Below are positions 27,562-36,309 of a stretch of 64,000 nucleotides of DNA, piece after piece. Each line of letters starts with the position of its first letter. Within the stretch, counting starts at the first letter, position 1. The translations under genes and the position numbers were made by a program. The notes beneath the pieces are model-generated. The model was given only the letters and a program-made list of their open reading frames with translations. It searched no databases and was not told the origin of the DNA. Source of the stretch: Methylobacterium sp. 10 (lineage in GTDB: Bacteria > Pseudomonadota > Alphaproteobacteria > Rhizobiales > Beijerinckiaceae); assembly GCF_000519085.1 (NCBI RefSeq), contig NZ_KI912577.1, positions 1,555,331 through 1,619,330 on the forward strand. Direction: 5' to 3'.

Positions 27562-28176
27562 ATGAAGCTGTTTCACATGGCCCTGTCCGGGCATGCGCAC
27601 CGGGCGCGTCTGTTCCTGTCGCTGGTGGGCGCGGATTGCGAGATCGTCGAGGTCGATCTCGCCGCCGGCGCGCACAGGACGCCGGAGTTCCTCGCCCTGA
27701 ACCCCTTCGGCCAGGTGCCGGTGCTGGTGGACGGCGACGTGGTGGTTCCGGATTCGAACGCCATCCTGGTCTACGTGGCCAAGACGCTCGGGCGCACGGA
27801 TTGGCTGCCGGAGGACGCTTCCGGCGCGGCGCGGGTGCAGCGCTGGCTCTCGGTGGCGGCCGGACCCATCGCCTTCGGACCCGCCGCCGCCCGCCTGATC
27901 ACCGTGTTCGGCGCTTCCTTCGACGCCGGCGAGGTGATCGCCCGCGCCCATCAGATCCTCGGCCGCATCGATGCGGAACTCGGCGGTCGCGCCTGGATCG
28001 CCGCCGACCACCCGACCATCGCGGACGTGGCCCTCTACAGCTACGTCTCGGCAGCACCCGAGGGGAATGTCGACCTCGTGCCCTATGCCGAGATCCGGGC
28101 CTGGCTCGGCCGCATCGAGGCGCTGCCCGGCTTCGTGGCCTTTCCGACCACGGCGGCCGGCCTGCGCGCGGCCTGA
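27562..28176 (+). CDS. Glutathione S-transferase
   Basis: The 204-residue protein has an N-terminal thioredoxin-like domain ([53 protein letters not shown]), in which the PFGQVPVL cis-Pro and DSNAI glutathione-binding residues are intact. A helical C-terminal domain contains [15 protein letters not shown]. It conjugates or reduces electrophiles with glutathione; the substrate is unknown. It starts downstream of the divergent LysR gene and is followed after 28 bp by the flavin-binding protein, so the pair is an operon. Confidence 0.9.
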   Translation: MKLFHMALSGHAHRARLFLSLVGADCEIVEVDLAAGAHRTPEFLALNPFGQVPVLVDGDVVVPDSNAILVYVAKTLGRTDWLPEDASGAARVQRWLSVAAGPIAFGPAAARLITVFGASFDAGEVIARAHQILGRIDAELGGRAWIAADHPTIADVALYSYVSAAPEGNVDLVPYAEIRAWLGRIEALPGFVAFPTTAAGLRAA

Positions 28177-28204
28177 GACGAAACCCTGCCACGGGAGAAC
28201 CCCC

Positions 28205-29107
28205 ATGTCGTCATCCGACCAGCACCCCGCCTCGCCCTGGCACCGGGGCGAGATCGCGATCCAGGACCATGCCGGCGTCGCCGCGCGCATGGCCGAGATC
28301 GGTCCCCGCGTCATCCGCGACCGGATGATCGAACAGCATCGCGAGTTCTTCAGCCACCTGCCCTTCGTGGTGCTCGGGGTGGTCGACCCGGAGGGCGATG
28401 TCTGGGCGACGCTCCGGGCGGGCGAACCGGGGTTCCTCCATGCGCCGGATCCCTTCCGTCTCCGGGTCCGGGCAGCCGCCGACCCCGGCGATCCCGCCGA
28501 GGCGGGCCTCACGGAGGGAGCGGCGGTGGGCCTGCTCGGGATCGATCTGGCCACGCGGCGGCGGAACCGCCTGAACGGGATCATCCGGCGTGAGGGAAGC
28601 GACGGTTTCGAGATCCGGGTGCAGCAGAGCTTCGGCAATTGCCCGCAATACATCCGCGTCCGGCAGGGCGCGGAGCGGTGGCTGAATCCCGGCGCGGCGG
28701 CCCCGGAGACCGGCCAGGGCCTCGACGAGCGAGCCCGCGCGCTGATCGTCGGGGCCGATACGGTCTTCGTCGCCACCTATGCGGACGGGGAGGCGGGGGA
28801 CCGGCAGGTCGACGTCTCGCATCGCGGCGGCGCGCAAGGCTTCGTGCGGATCGGCGAGGACGACGTGCTCACCGTCCCGGATTATTCCGGCAACCGGTTC
28901 TTCAACACGCTGGGAAACATCCGCGCCAATCCCCGCGCCGGGCTCCTCGTCATCGATTTCACCACCGGCGACCTGCTGCAGATGACCGGTCGGGCGGAAC
29001 TGCTCCTCGATTCCCCCGAGATCGCGCACTTCCCGGGCGCCGAGCGGCTCTGGCGCTTCGCACCCCGGACCTTCGTCCGGCACGCAGGCACCGTGCCGCC
29101 CCGGTGA
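28205..29107 (+). CDS. Pyridoxamine 5'-phosphate oxidase-like flavin-binding protein
   Basis: The 300-residue protein carries two split-barrel halves. FFSHLPFVVLGVVDPEGDVW with ATLRAGEPGFLH is the first, and VDVSHRGGAQGFVRIGEDD with LTVPDYSGNRFFNTLGNIRA is the second. The second is the characteristic FMN-binding signature of PNPOx-like proteins that follow GST genes. FGNCPQYIR (about residue 140) is a further family mark. It probably reduces a small substrate with FMN. No ferredoxin or FAD domain is fused. The ATG at 28205 follows a GGGAGAA ribosome site. Confidence 0.85.
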   Translation: MSSSDQHPASPWHRGEIAIQDHAGVAARMAEIGPRVIRDRMIEQHREFFSHLPFVVLGVVDPEGDVWATLRAGEPGFLHAPDPFRLRVRAAADPGDPAEAGLTEGAAVGLLGIDLATRRRNRLNGIIRREGSDGFEIRVQQSFGNCPQYIRVRQGAERWLNPGAAAPETGQGLDERARALIVGADTVFVATYADGEAGDRQVDVSHRGGAQGFVRIGEDDVLTVPDYSGNRFFNTLGNIRANPRAGLLVIDFTTGDLLQMTGRAELLLDSPEIAHFPGAERLWRFAPRTFVRHAGTVPPR

Positions 29108-29139
29108 CGAGGAGTCCCGGCGCCCGCGCGGGGCTCCCT

Positions 29140-29304
29140 TCAGCGGCGGCGGGCCTGGCTCGCGCGGAGCACCTTGCGGGCCCGGGCCTCGTGGATCGCG
29201 GCGACCTTCATCAGGAGGTGGCGGACGACATCCGAAGGCGCGCTCGCGGCACAGTCCCGCAGGGCGATCGCCGCGCGCACATGCATCAACGCCCGACCCA
29301 GCAT
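29140..29304 (-). CDS. Possible small basic protein (54 aa)
   Basis: A 54-residue frame, MLGRALMHVRAAIAL to KVLRASQARRR, occupies the 409-bp gap before psd. GGAGAG lies about 11-16 bases before the ATG, and codon use follows the high-GC third-position bias. It is Arg/Ala-rich and helical, and I recognise no family. No homology can be checked here, so it may be chance. The remainder of the gap (29305-29516) is the psd promoter region. Confidence 0.42.
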   Translation of the reverse strand: MLGRALMHVRAAIALRDCAASAPSDVVRHLLMKVAAIHEARARKVLRASQARRR

Positions 29305-29516
29305 CCGATCCCGCTCTCCGCTCTATCCTCTTCCGGTCTAGCGGCGCGGTGCTTAAGGCATCATCAAGCCGGATGCGTAAAGGCCGCTCCGGCGCCGGGG
29401 AGGCCGTGCGGGGACCGCCGATCCGCTGCGAGAGTTGACGCCGGCCGTCGGGACTGCCAACCCGGCCGCATTGCGGGCGCGGCCGATCCCTCGGTCCGCA
29501 GGAGTACCGAATCTTC

Positions 29517-30227
29517 ATGTCCGATCTGCTTGAGACGATCCGCAGAACCCTCGTGCCGATCCACAAGGAGGGCTACCCCTTCATCCTGATCGGCATCGTG
29601 CTGACCGTGCTGTTCGGCTATTTCGCGCAGTTCGCCGGCTGGATCTTCCTGATCCTCACCCTGTGGGTCTGCTACTTCTTCCGCGATCCCGAGCGGGTCA
29701 CCCCGGTGGCGGACGGTCTCGTGGTCTCGCCGGCCGACGGCCGGGTGAACCTGATCTCCACCGTGCTGCCGCCGCCCGAACTCGATCTGCCGCAGGAGCC
29801 GATGACCCGGATCTCGGTCTTCATGAACGTGTTCGATTGCCACGTGAACCGCGTCCCCGTCACCGGCAAGATCGGCCAGATCGTCTACACGCCCGGCCTG
29901 TTCCTCAATGCGGAACTCGACAAGGCCAGCGACGACAACGAGCGCAACGGCCTCGTCATCGAGACCACCCATCGTGGGAGCCCCCTGCGCGTCGGCGTCG
30001 TGCAGATCGCCGGATTGGTGGCCCGCCGCATCGTCGGCTGGGTGCAGGCGAACGATACCCTCAACGTGGGCGAGCGCTTCGGCCTGATCCGCTTCGGCTC
30101 GCGCGTCGACGTCTACCTGCCGGTGGGCACGCGCGTGCTGGTCGGCCTCGGCCAGAAGGCAGTGGCGGGCGAGACCGTGCTCGCCGATCTCGGCGGCGGC
30201 CCCGAGCGCAGCTTCCGCCGCATCTGA
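29517..30227 (+). CDS. psd: Phosphatidylserine decarboxylase
   Basis: The 236-residue protein has an N-terminal membrane hairpin ([34 protein letters not shown]). The decarboxylase core has [34 protein letters not shown], and the self-cleavage site [14 protein letters not shown], where the GS pair yields the pyruvoyl group. It makes phosphatidylethanolamine from phosphatidylserine. The short type is usual for alphaproteobacteria. It is followed after 89 bp by pssA, which makes its substrate; the gap holds a perfect ccccgcccgggcgggg palindrome. Confidence 0.94.
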   Translation: MSDLLETIRRTLVPIHKEGYPFILIGIVLTVLFGYFAQFAGWIFLILTLWVCYFFRDPERVTPVADGLVVSPADGRVNLISTVLPPPELDLPQEPMTRISVFMNVFDCHVNRVPVTGKIGQIVYTPGLFLNAELDKASDDNERNGLVIETTHRGSPLRVGVVQIAGLVARRIVGWVQANDTLNVGERFGLIRFGSRVDVYLPVGTRVLVGLGQKAVAGETVLADLGGGPERSFRRI

Positions 30228-30316
30228 CCTCGCCCGGCCCCGCCCGGGCGGGGTCGCGATCCTTCCCGGACGGTGCCTCCCAGGCCCGTCCGCCCGTCTT
30301 TCTGAAAAGGCGCGTC

Positions 30317-31162
30317 ATGGACGATCTCTTTCCGCCCTTCGAGCCGGATGCCAACGAGCCGAAGCCGCGCCGTTTCAAGGCGGTGCCGTTCCGGATGATC
30401 GCGCCCAACATGATCACCCTGATGGCGGTCTGCCTCGGGCTGACCGCGATCCGTCTCGCGTTCGAGGGCAAGTTCGAGCCCGCCGTCATCGCCATCGTCG
30501 CGGCCGCCTTCCTCGATGGGATCGACGGGCGCGTCGCCCGGATGCTCAAGGGGACGTCGCGTTTCGGGGCCGAGCTCGATTCCCTCGCCGATTTCGTCAA
30601 TTTCGGCTGCGCCCCGGCGCTCATCCTCTACGGCTTCGCCCTGAAGGAGCTGCGCTCGCTCGGCTGGATCGTCGCCCTGATCTTCGCCATCGCCATGGCC
30701 CTGCGTCTCGCCCGCTTCAACGCGATGCTCGACGATCCCAACCGGCCCGCCTGGAAGAAGGACTTCTTCGTCGGCATGCCGGCGCCGGCTGGAGCGCTGA
30801 CCGCGATGCTGCCGCTCTATCTCCACTTCCTCGGCCTGCCGTTCGAGCGCTGGGCCGCGCCGGTGGTGCTCGGCTATACGCTCTGCATCGCCCTCCTCGT
30901 GGTCTCCACCGTGCCGACTTTTTCCGGCAAGACCATGGGCAAGCGTGTGCCGCGCGAATGGGTGCTGCCGATCTTCCTCGTGGTGGTCGCGGCCTTCGGC
31001 CTGTTCATCAGCTATCCGTTCGAGGCCATGGTGGTGATGGCGGGCGGCTACCTCGTCACCCTGCCGATCGGAGCCGCGCAGTATCGGCGCCGGGCGAAGA
31101 TCGAGGAGCGTCTCGACGCAGCCGGCCGTGGACAGATCGAACCCGCGCCTGTCGAAAGCTGA
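30317..31162 (+). CDS. pssA: CDP-diacylglycerol--serine O-phosphatidyltransferase
   Basis: The 281-residue polytopic protein has the CDP-alcohol phosphotransferase motif DGIDGRVAR...GAELDSLADFV (about residues 65-95), with the four Asp residues that bind metal and CDP-DAG. Six or more membrane helices follow. It forms phosphatidylserine from CDP-DAG and serine, feeding the upstream psd product. The start MDDLFPPFEPD at 30317 is followed by a basic segment before the first helix. Confidence 0.94.
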   Translation: MDDLFPPFEPDANEPKPRRFKAVPFRMIAPNMITLMAVCLGLTAIRLAFEGKFEPAVIAIVAAAFLDGIDGRVARMLKGTSRFGAELDSLADFVNFGCAPALILYGFALKELRSLGWIVALIFAIAMALRLARFNAMLDDPNRPAWKKDFFVGMPAPAGALTAMLPLYLHFLGLPFERWAAPVVLGYTLCIALLVVSTVPTFSGKTMGKRVPREWVLPIFLVVVAAFGLFISYPFEAMVVMAGGYLVTLPIGAAQYRRRAKIEERLDAAGRGQIEPAPVES

Positions 31163-31219
31163 TCGGCTCGCCTAACGTCTCCGCGGGAAGCCCGTTGGGC
31201 TCATGCTTGGGAGGCGACG

Positions 31220-31657
31220 GTGCTGGAAGAATTCAAGAAATTCGCGCTGCGCGGCAACGTCGTCGATCTGGCGGTGGGCGTGATCATCGGTGCCGCCTTC
31301 GGCTCCATCGTCACGTCGGCCGTCCAGGACGTGTTCATGCCGATCATCGGGGCGATCACGGGCGGCCTCGATTTCTCGAACTATTACATCGCGCTCTCGT
31401 CGAGCGTCCAGAAGGGCGCGGCCTATGCCGATGCCAAGAAGCAGGGCGCGGTGATCGGCTACGGCCAGTTCATCACCGTGGCGCTCAACTTCATGATCGT
31501 CGCGTTCGTGCTGTTCCTCGTCATCCGGGCCATGAACAAGCTTCAGACCCAGGAGGAGGCGAAGCCCCTTCCCGAAACCCCGGCGGACGTGAAGCTGCTG
31601 GGCGAGATCCGCGATATCCTCGCGGCCAAACCCAAGGTCCCGGGTCCCGAGGTCTGA
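31220..31657 (+). CDS. mscL: Large-conductance mechanosensitive channel
   Basis: The 145-residue protein begins with the conserved amphipathic helix [22 protein letters not shown]1 is [20 protein letters not shown], the periplasmic loop holds [11 protein letters not shown], and TM2 is [21 protein letters not shown] cytoplasmic helix ([10 protein letters not shown]) closes it. It opens under membrane tension during osmotic down-shock. It uses a GTG start at 31220 behind GGGAGGCG. It converges tightly (2 bp) on the NepR-like gene. Confidence 0.96.
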   Translation: MLEEFKKFALRGNVVDLAVGVIIGAAFGSIVTSAVQDVFMPIIGAITGGLDFSNYYIALSSSVQKGAAYADAKKQGAVIGYGQFITVALNFMIVAFVLFLVIRAMNKLQTQEEAKPLPETPADVKLLGEIRDILAAKPKVPGPEV

Positions 31658-31659
31658 GT

Positions 31660-31965
31660 TCAGATCGTCGTCGCCGGTGGTGCCTTCAGGTCGTCGAGGA
31701 GGCCATCCAGAGCCTGCTCGACAGCGCCGGTGCCTTCCTCATGGGTCTTCAGCCGAGTCTCGAGGCGACGCAATTGCGGCGCGAATTCCTCCGGCACGGC
31801 AGGTTCGCCGAGGAATTTCGGCGCATCGTCCTGCGTGGTGAAGACGGAGCGCAGCTGTTGGCCGAGATGATCCCGCACCGGCTCGGGCAGAGCCGGATCG
31901 GCATCCGCGCCGCCGGCCTGTCCGGACGCCGATTTATCAATGCCGAGAATCGGATCGTTTGCCAT
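31660..31965 (-). CDS. Small protein with NepR-like helix
   Basis: This 101-residue acidic protein contains PVRDHLGQQLRSVF followed by PAVPEEFAPQLRRLETRL. That pattern recalls NepR, the anti-sigma factor of EcfG (LGxxLRxxY ... PVPxxFxxLLxxL), but with a longer spacer between the two helices. The ends are disordered (SASGQAGGADAD, APPATTI). The same HLGxQLRxV core occurs in the sigma factor gene 1.6 kb away. A second anti-sigma or adaptor of the general stress response is possible. Otherwise it is hypothetical. Confidence 0.6.
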   Translation of the reverse strand: MANDPILGIDKSASGQAGGADADPALPEPVRDHLGQQLRSVFTTQDDAPKFLGEPAVPEEFAPQLRRLETRLKTHEEGTGAVEQALDGLLDDLKAPPATTI

Positions 31966-32110
31966 ATCGGGTGTCTCCCTCAGTCAAGAGCAATAACCGG
32001 CCGGGGCGGAGAGCGTTGCGCGTACCGACTCACAAATGTTGAGGGTCGCCGATCCCACGCCGGTATTTCCGGTGTTTCTCCTGCAAGTCCTGACGATTCT
32101 CCAACTCACG

Positions 32111-32145
32111 AAAAAGCCCCCGGTGCCGTGGCACCGGGGGCTCTT
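32111..32145 (-). terminator. Rho-independent terminator of the DUF1236 gene
   Basis: A 12-bp perfect GC-rich stem (agcccccggtgc with gcaccgggggct) and tetraloop are followed on the minus strand by TTTTT, 32 bp beyond the DUF1236 stop codon. Confidence 0.88.
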
Positions 32146-32177
32146 GCCGAATGGTCAGCGTCGGTGGATGTCGACGA

Positions 32178-32588
32178 TCAGTCGATGACCTCGACGATGC
32201 GGCGGCTGCGGTCCACCAGCACCGGGCGGTCGTTGACGATGGTGTAGCGCGCGCCGCGAGCATTGTACTCGGAGGGCACGTCGTAATAGGTCACGCCACT
32301 GCCGGGCAGGGTCGCGCCGACGCGGACATCGCCGTCATAGGCATAGGAGCTGTGACGCTCGCGGGTGACGTACTGGCGGAAGCGGGGACGGTCGTCGACA
32401 CCCAGGATGCCACCGACGGTTCCGGTCGCAGCACCGACGGCGCCGCCGACAATGGCGCCCAGCGGGCCGGCCGCGTCAGCACCGTCCTGTGCGCCACGCT
32501 CGGCACCGCGCACGAGGCCCTGGGCCTGGGCGGCGAGGGGGAGGGACAGGGCGATCGCCGAAGCGGCGAGAAGGGTCTTGATGTTCAT
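32178..32588 (-). CDS. DUF1236 domain exported protein
   Basis: The 136-residue protein has a signal peptide (LLAASAIALSLPLAAQAQG) and a Gly-rich segment (GPLGAIVGGAVGAATGTVGG). The C-terminus is typical of DUF1236 proteins (GATLPGSGVTYYDVPSEY, YTIVNDRPVLVDRSRRIVEV). DUF1236 proteins are abundant periplasmic or envelope proteins of unknown function in Hyphomicrobiales. It is monocistronic, with a strong terminator. It lies between the NepR-like gene and the sigma factor gene, so stress control is possible. Confidence 0.88.
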   Translation of the reverse strand: MNIKTLLAASAIALSLPLAAQAQGLVRGAERGAQDGADAAGPLGAIVGGAVGAATGTVGGILGVDDRPRFRQYVTRERHSSYAYDGDVRVGATLPGSGVTYYDVPSEYNARGARYTIVNDRPVLVDRSRRIVEVID

Positions 32589-32815
32589 GATCGAGATCTC
32601 CGTATCCGATGACCCGCGAACGGTGACGCTCAGCGGGGTTCGGGGCAGTAACGCCCGATCTCCGAAAAGGGATGCCTCGAAAATCGATTTTGCCGGATTG
32701 TCCCAGTCATGTCCCCGATCGGGGGACGACGTTCCACATGCGCCCCGCGTCGCGAAACGACGTCGCTCGGCGGGAGCCGGAGGGGGCGCCGATCCCGATT
32801 GCTCGGTCAGCGACG

Positions 32816-33559
32816 TCAGGCGTCCTTCGGCATGGCCGATTGGATCAGCCGGTCCGAACTGAGGTCTTCCTCGTCGTAGCCGAGCAGTTCGGCGAGGCGC
32901 CCGCGGGCGCGGCTGACGCGGCTCTTCACCGTGCCGACCTTGCAGCCCATGATCGTGGCCGCCTCCTCGTAGGACACGCCCTCGGCGCCCACGAGGACGA
33001 GGGCCTCGCGCTGGTCGGGCGGCAGTTTGGCGAGAGCCGTCTGCAGATCCTCCACGTCGAGGCGGTCGCCCTGGTGCGGCGCCGTCGCGAGGCGCGCCGC
33101 GTAGGAGCCGTCCTGATCCTCCACTTCGCGCACGCGCTTGCGGTGGTCCGAGTAGAAGATGTTGCGCAGGATGGTGAAGAGCCAGGCGTTCAGGTTCGTG
33201 CCCGGCTGGAACCGTGCGCGATGCTGCCAGCCCTTGAGGAGGGTGTCCTGTACCAGATCGTCCGAGCGGGCCGGATTGCTGGTGAGCGAGAGCGCGAAGG
33301 CCCGCAGCGACGGCACCGCCGCGAGCAGACCGTTGCGGAACTCGGGCTCCACCTGCTCGCCGCGAGCCTTCAAGGCGGCTTCCAGCTTCTCGATGAGCTC
33401 GGCGAACCGCGTGGCCGGCTCGTCCGTGCCGAGGCGATCGTAGACCGTGCGGAGCTGATCTCCGAGATGGGAGCGAATGGTCGCTGTCAGGCTCGGCCGC
33501 CCGTCGCCGTTCGTGTCGCTCAAGCGGTCGGGGCTGGTGTCAAGGACGTCGCGTGTCAT
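32816..33559 (-). CDS. EcfG-type sigma factor with NepR-like N-terminal extension
   Basis: The 247-residue protein has a standard EcfG core from about residue 78. Sigma-2 contains TLLKGWQHRARFQPGTNLNA and WLFTILRNIFYSDHRKRVRE. Sigma-4 contains LPPDQREALVLVGAEGVSYE and GCKVGTVKSRVSRARGRLAE. EcfG directs the alphaproteobacterial general stress response and is normally held by NepR until PhyR is phosphorylated. Residues 22-66 precede the sigma domain and look like NepR itself (TIRSHLGDQLRTVYDRLG, ATRFAELIEKLEAAL). This suggests a self-inhibiting fusion (inference). No phyR is in the window. The start at 33559 is the only ATG giving this N-terminus without junk sequence. Confidence 0.82.
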   Translation of the reverse strand: MTRDVLDTSPDRLSDTNGDGRPSLTATIRSHLGDQLRTVYDRLGTDEPATRFAELIEKLEAALKARGEQVEPEFRNGLLAAVPSLRAFALSLTSNPARSDDLVQDTLLKGWQHRARFQPGTNLNAWLFTILRNIFYSDHRKRVREVEDQDGSYAARLATAPHQGDRLDVEDLQTALAKLPPDQREALVLVGAEGVSYEEAATIMGCKVGTVKSRVSRARGRLAELLGYDEEDLSSDRLIQSAMPKDA

Positions 33560-33854
33560 GGCTCGTCGTATTCTGATCGTTTGGCAGGAAATCGTCCGGT
33601 TCGGGCCGGTCGTATCGGATCGGTCCGCCTGACGTCGATGGCGAGGCCGTAGCATGTCACGGGGTTGTAGCGCATCCCACCCGGTCACGCATCCCGCCAA
33701 GCTGCGCATATGGTGAAGCACGCCGTTCGCGTCCACATGCGGCAGATGGCGTCGGAGACGTCGACATCGTGGTCACGTCCTCGAGGCCTGCGGCCTCTAC
33801 TGCCGTCTTCGGTGGCCTATATGATCCGGCCATGGCCATCGGGAGGGATCGTCC

Positions 33855-34622
33855 ATGGATCGTCGCGCTTTCACCGCGGGCCTGACGGCCGCTTTCCTGT
33901 CCGGTCCGGGCGAGGCCGCGCGCGCGGCGGTGCCGGACCGGCCGCCCGTGCGGATCGCCATGCTGATGTTCCCCGGCATGACGGCGCTCGACCTCGTAGG
34001 CCCGCAGGCGATCCTGGCCGGGTTGGCGGGCGATCGGCTCCATCTCGTCGCCCGCGAGGCCGGAGCGGTTCCAAGCGATACGGGTCTGACTCTCTTGGCG
34101 GACACCTCCTTCGAGACCTGCCCTCGCGATGTCGACGTGCTCTTCGTGCCGGGCGGCGATGCGACCCCCGGGCAGATGCGTGACGAAGCGACCCTGGCCT
34201 TCCTGCGCGACCGGGCGGCCAGGGCGTCCTGGATCACCAGCGTCTGCACCGGCTCGCTCATCCTCGGTGCGGCGGGGTTGCTCGATGGCTATCGCGCCAC
34301 CTCGCATTGGTGCGTGCGCGAGACCGTCCTGCCCCGCCTCGGCGCCATCCCGGTGAACCGGCGCGTGGTGGTGGACCGCAACCGGATCACGGCGGCGGGC
34401 ATCTCCGCCGGCCTCGACTTCGCCCTTGTCCTGGCGGCCCGCCTGCGTGGCGACGAGTATGCCAGGACGAGCCAGCTCGTGGCCGAATATGCGCCGGAAC
34501 CGCCCTTCTCCGCCGGCACCCCCGAGACGGCCGGGCCGGACGTCGCCGCCCAAGCCGCAGCGATCCTCAAGGACCTGGCTGACGGCTCTCTCGCGGCCGC
34601 GAAGAGGCACACGCCTCGGTGA
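33855..34622 (+). CDS. DJ-1/PfpI family protein, isonitrile hydratase-like, possibly exported
   Basis: The 255-residue protein has a DJ-1/PfpI fold with FPGMTALDLVGPQAIL, VDVLFVPGG, and the nucleophile elbow ITSVCTGSLILGAAGLLDGY, in which the Cys is the expected catalytic residue. ATSHW follows as in isonitrile hydratases and AraC-linked relatives. The N-terminus MDRRAFTAGLTAAFLSG resembles a twin-arginine signal, which is uncommon in this family. The start is supported by a GGGAGGGAT ribosome site. Its role in the cell is unknown. Confidence 0.82.
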   Translation: MDRRAFTAGLTAAFLSGPGEAARAAVPDRPPVRIAMLMFPGMTALDLVGPQAILAGLAGDRLHLVAREAGAVPSDTGLTLLADTSFETCPRDVDVLFVPGGDATPGQMRDEATLAFLRDRAARASWITSVCTGSLILGAAGLLDGYRATSHWCVRETVLPRLGAIPVNRRVVVDRNRITAAGISAGLDFALVLAARLRGDEYARTSQLVAEYAPEPPFSAGTPETAGPDVAAQAAAILKDLADGSLAAAKRHTPR

Positions 34623-34830
34623 GGGCCGGGGTACTCGGGGCCTGCCGCAATGGGTAGTCTCCACCTCTCCGCGCGACGGCTCCTTCGCGCGACGACTTCT
34701 CACGCAACGGCGCGTCATTGTGCCGGAACCTCGTTGAACGGCCAAGGTTTAGGCCGTGGCGGGAAAGCTGCATGGTCGCCATGCGCAGGACGCCGGACCT
34801 CCGCGCTCCGACCATGAAGGGCATCGATCC

Positions 34831-36309
34831 ATGGCATCAGGCCTCGCAGGCGATCTCACCCGGACGAAATCTCTCGAGCGACTGAATGCCGATGCCGAAG
34901 GGGGGGAGAACAAGCTCGAGCGCACCCTCGGCCCCTGGAGCCTCGTCGCCCTCGGCATCGGCGCGGTAATCGGCGCCGGTCTGTTCTCCCTCACCGGCAT
35001 CGCGGCGGCCGAGCATGCCGGCCCCGCCGTGGTGATCTCCTTCGCCATCGCATCGATCGCCTGCGCCTTCGCCGGCATGTGCTACAGCGAGCTCGCGGGC
35101 ATGATCCCCGTGGCGGGTTCGGCTTATACCTACGCCTATGCCACCATGGGCGAGTTCGTGGCGTGGATCATCGGCTGGGATCTCGTGCTCGAATACGCTG
35201 TCGGCGCGGCCACCGTTTCGGTGAGCTGGTCGAGCTACGTGACCCGGTTCCTCCGGGACACCCTCGGCATCAACCTGCCGCCCAGCCTCGTCAATTCCCC
35301 CTTCGAGACCTACACGGTCGACGGGGTGACGGCGCATGGCATCGTCAACCTGCCGGCCATCCTCATCATCGTCGCCGTCTCGGCCCTGTTGATGATCGGC
35401 ATCCGCGAATCCGCCCGCGTCAACGCCGTCGTCGTGGCGATCAAGCTCGCGGTGGTGGCGGTCGTGGTGGGTGTCGGCCTGTTCTACATCAAGGCGCAGA
35501 ACTACGTGCCGTTCATCCCCGAGAATACCGGCACATTCGGCGAGTACGGCTGGAGCGGGATCATGCGCGGCGCCGGCGTCGTGTTCTTCGCCTATATAGG
35601 GTTCGACGCGGTCTCGACGGCGGCGCAGGAGGCCAAGAACCCCCAGCGCAACATGATGATCGGCATCCTCGGATCGCTGGCCATCTGCACGGTGATCTAC
35701 ATTGCCTTCGCCGGCGTGCTCACCGGCCTCGTCCATTACGACGCCATGAAGGGCGATGCCGCGCCGGTGAACACGGCCATCGCCCAGACACCGTTCCCCT
35801 GGCTGAAGAGCCTCGTGACCCTCGGCGTCATCGCTGGCTTCTCCACCGTGATCCTGGTCCTGCTCCTCGGCCAGAGCCGGGTGTTCTATTCCATGAGCCA
35901 GGACCGGCTGCTGCCGGGCTTCTTCTCGAAGATCCACCCGACCTGGAAGACCCCCTACCGCTCGAACCTGTTCTTCATGGTGTTCACCAGCGCGCTCGGC
36001 GGCTTCCTGCCGATCAGCCAGCTCGGCCACATGACCAGCATCGGCACCCTGCTCGCCTTCATCCTGGTCTGTGCGGGGGTCATCATCCTGCGCCGGACCC
36101 AGCCCGACGCGCGACGGGACTACCGGACGCCGCTGGTGCCGCTGGTGCCGATCCTCGGCATCGTCAGCTGCCTCGCCATGATGGTGTCCCTCGACGGACA
36201 GACCTGGCTGCGACTGCTTGCCTGGCTCGCGGTAGGACTTGTCATCTACTTCGCCTGGAGCCGGCGCAACAGCCGCCTCGGCCGTGACCAGGCCGTCAGG
36301 CCGTCTTGA
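34831..36309 (+). CDS. APC-family amino acid permease
   Basis: The 492-residue permease has about 12 helices: LGIGAVIGAGLFSLTGIAAA is TM1 with the GAGLF binding turn, and GVVFFAYIGFDAVSTAAQEA is the TM6 region. The order and the RVFYSMSQDRLLPGFFSKIH loop match cationic amino-acid transporter (CAT)-like members. The specificity is not readable. The start MASGLAGDLTRTKSLERL at 34831 is preferred over the upstream in-frame ATG at 34756. The stop codon region overlaps the convergent hydrolase gene by 14 bp. Confidence 0.9.
   Translation: MASGLAGDLTRTKSLERLNADAEGGENKLERTLGPWSLVALGIGAVIGAGLFSLTGIAAAEHAGPAVVISFAIASIACAFAGMCYSELAGMIPVAGSAYTYAYATMGEFVAWIIGWDLVLEYAVGAATVSVSWSSYVTRFLRDTLGINLPPSLVNSPFETYTVDGVTAHGIVNLPAILIIVAVSALLMIGIRESARVNAVVVAIKLAVVAVVVGVGLFYIKAQNYVPFIPENTGTFGEYGWSGIMRGAGVVFFAYIGFDAVSTAAQEAKNPQRNMMIGILGSLAICTVIYIAFAGVLTGLVHYDAMKGDAAPVNTAIAQTPFPWLKSLVTLGVIAGFSTVILVLLLGQSRVFYSMSQDRLLPGFFSKIHPTWKTPYRSNLFFMVFTSALGGFLPISQLGHMTSIGTLLAFILVCAGVIILRRTQPDARRDYRTPLVPLVPILGIVSCLAMMVSLDGQTWLRLLAWLAVGLVIYFAWSRRNSRLGRDQAVRPS

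Noticed and set aside
32600..32660. Possible EcfG promoter (GAAC ... CGTT) before the DUF1236 gene
   Set aside because: GAAC and CGTT occur on the minus strand but with a spacer near 15 bases and no GGAAC; too weak to claim.
35079..36287. 402-residue open frame in another frame of the plus strand
   Set aside because: It overlaps the APC permease completely and reads as Arg/His/Pro-rich nonsense with no membrane segments.
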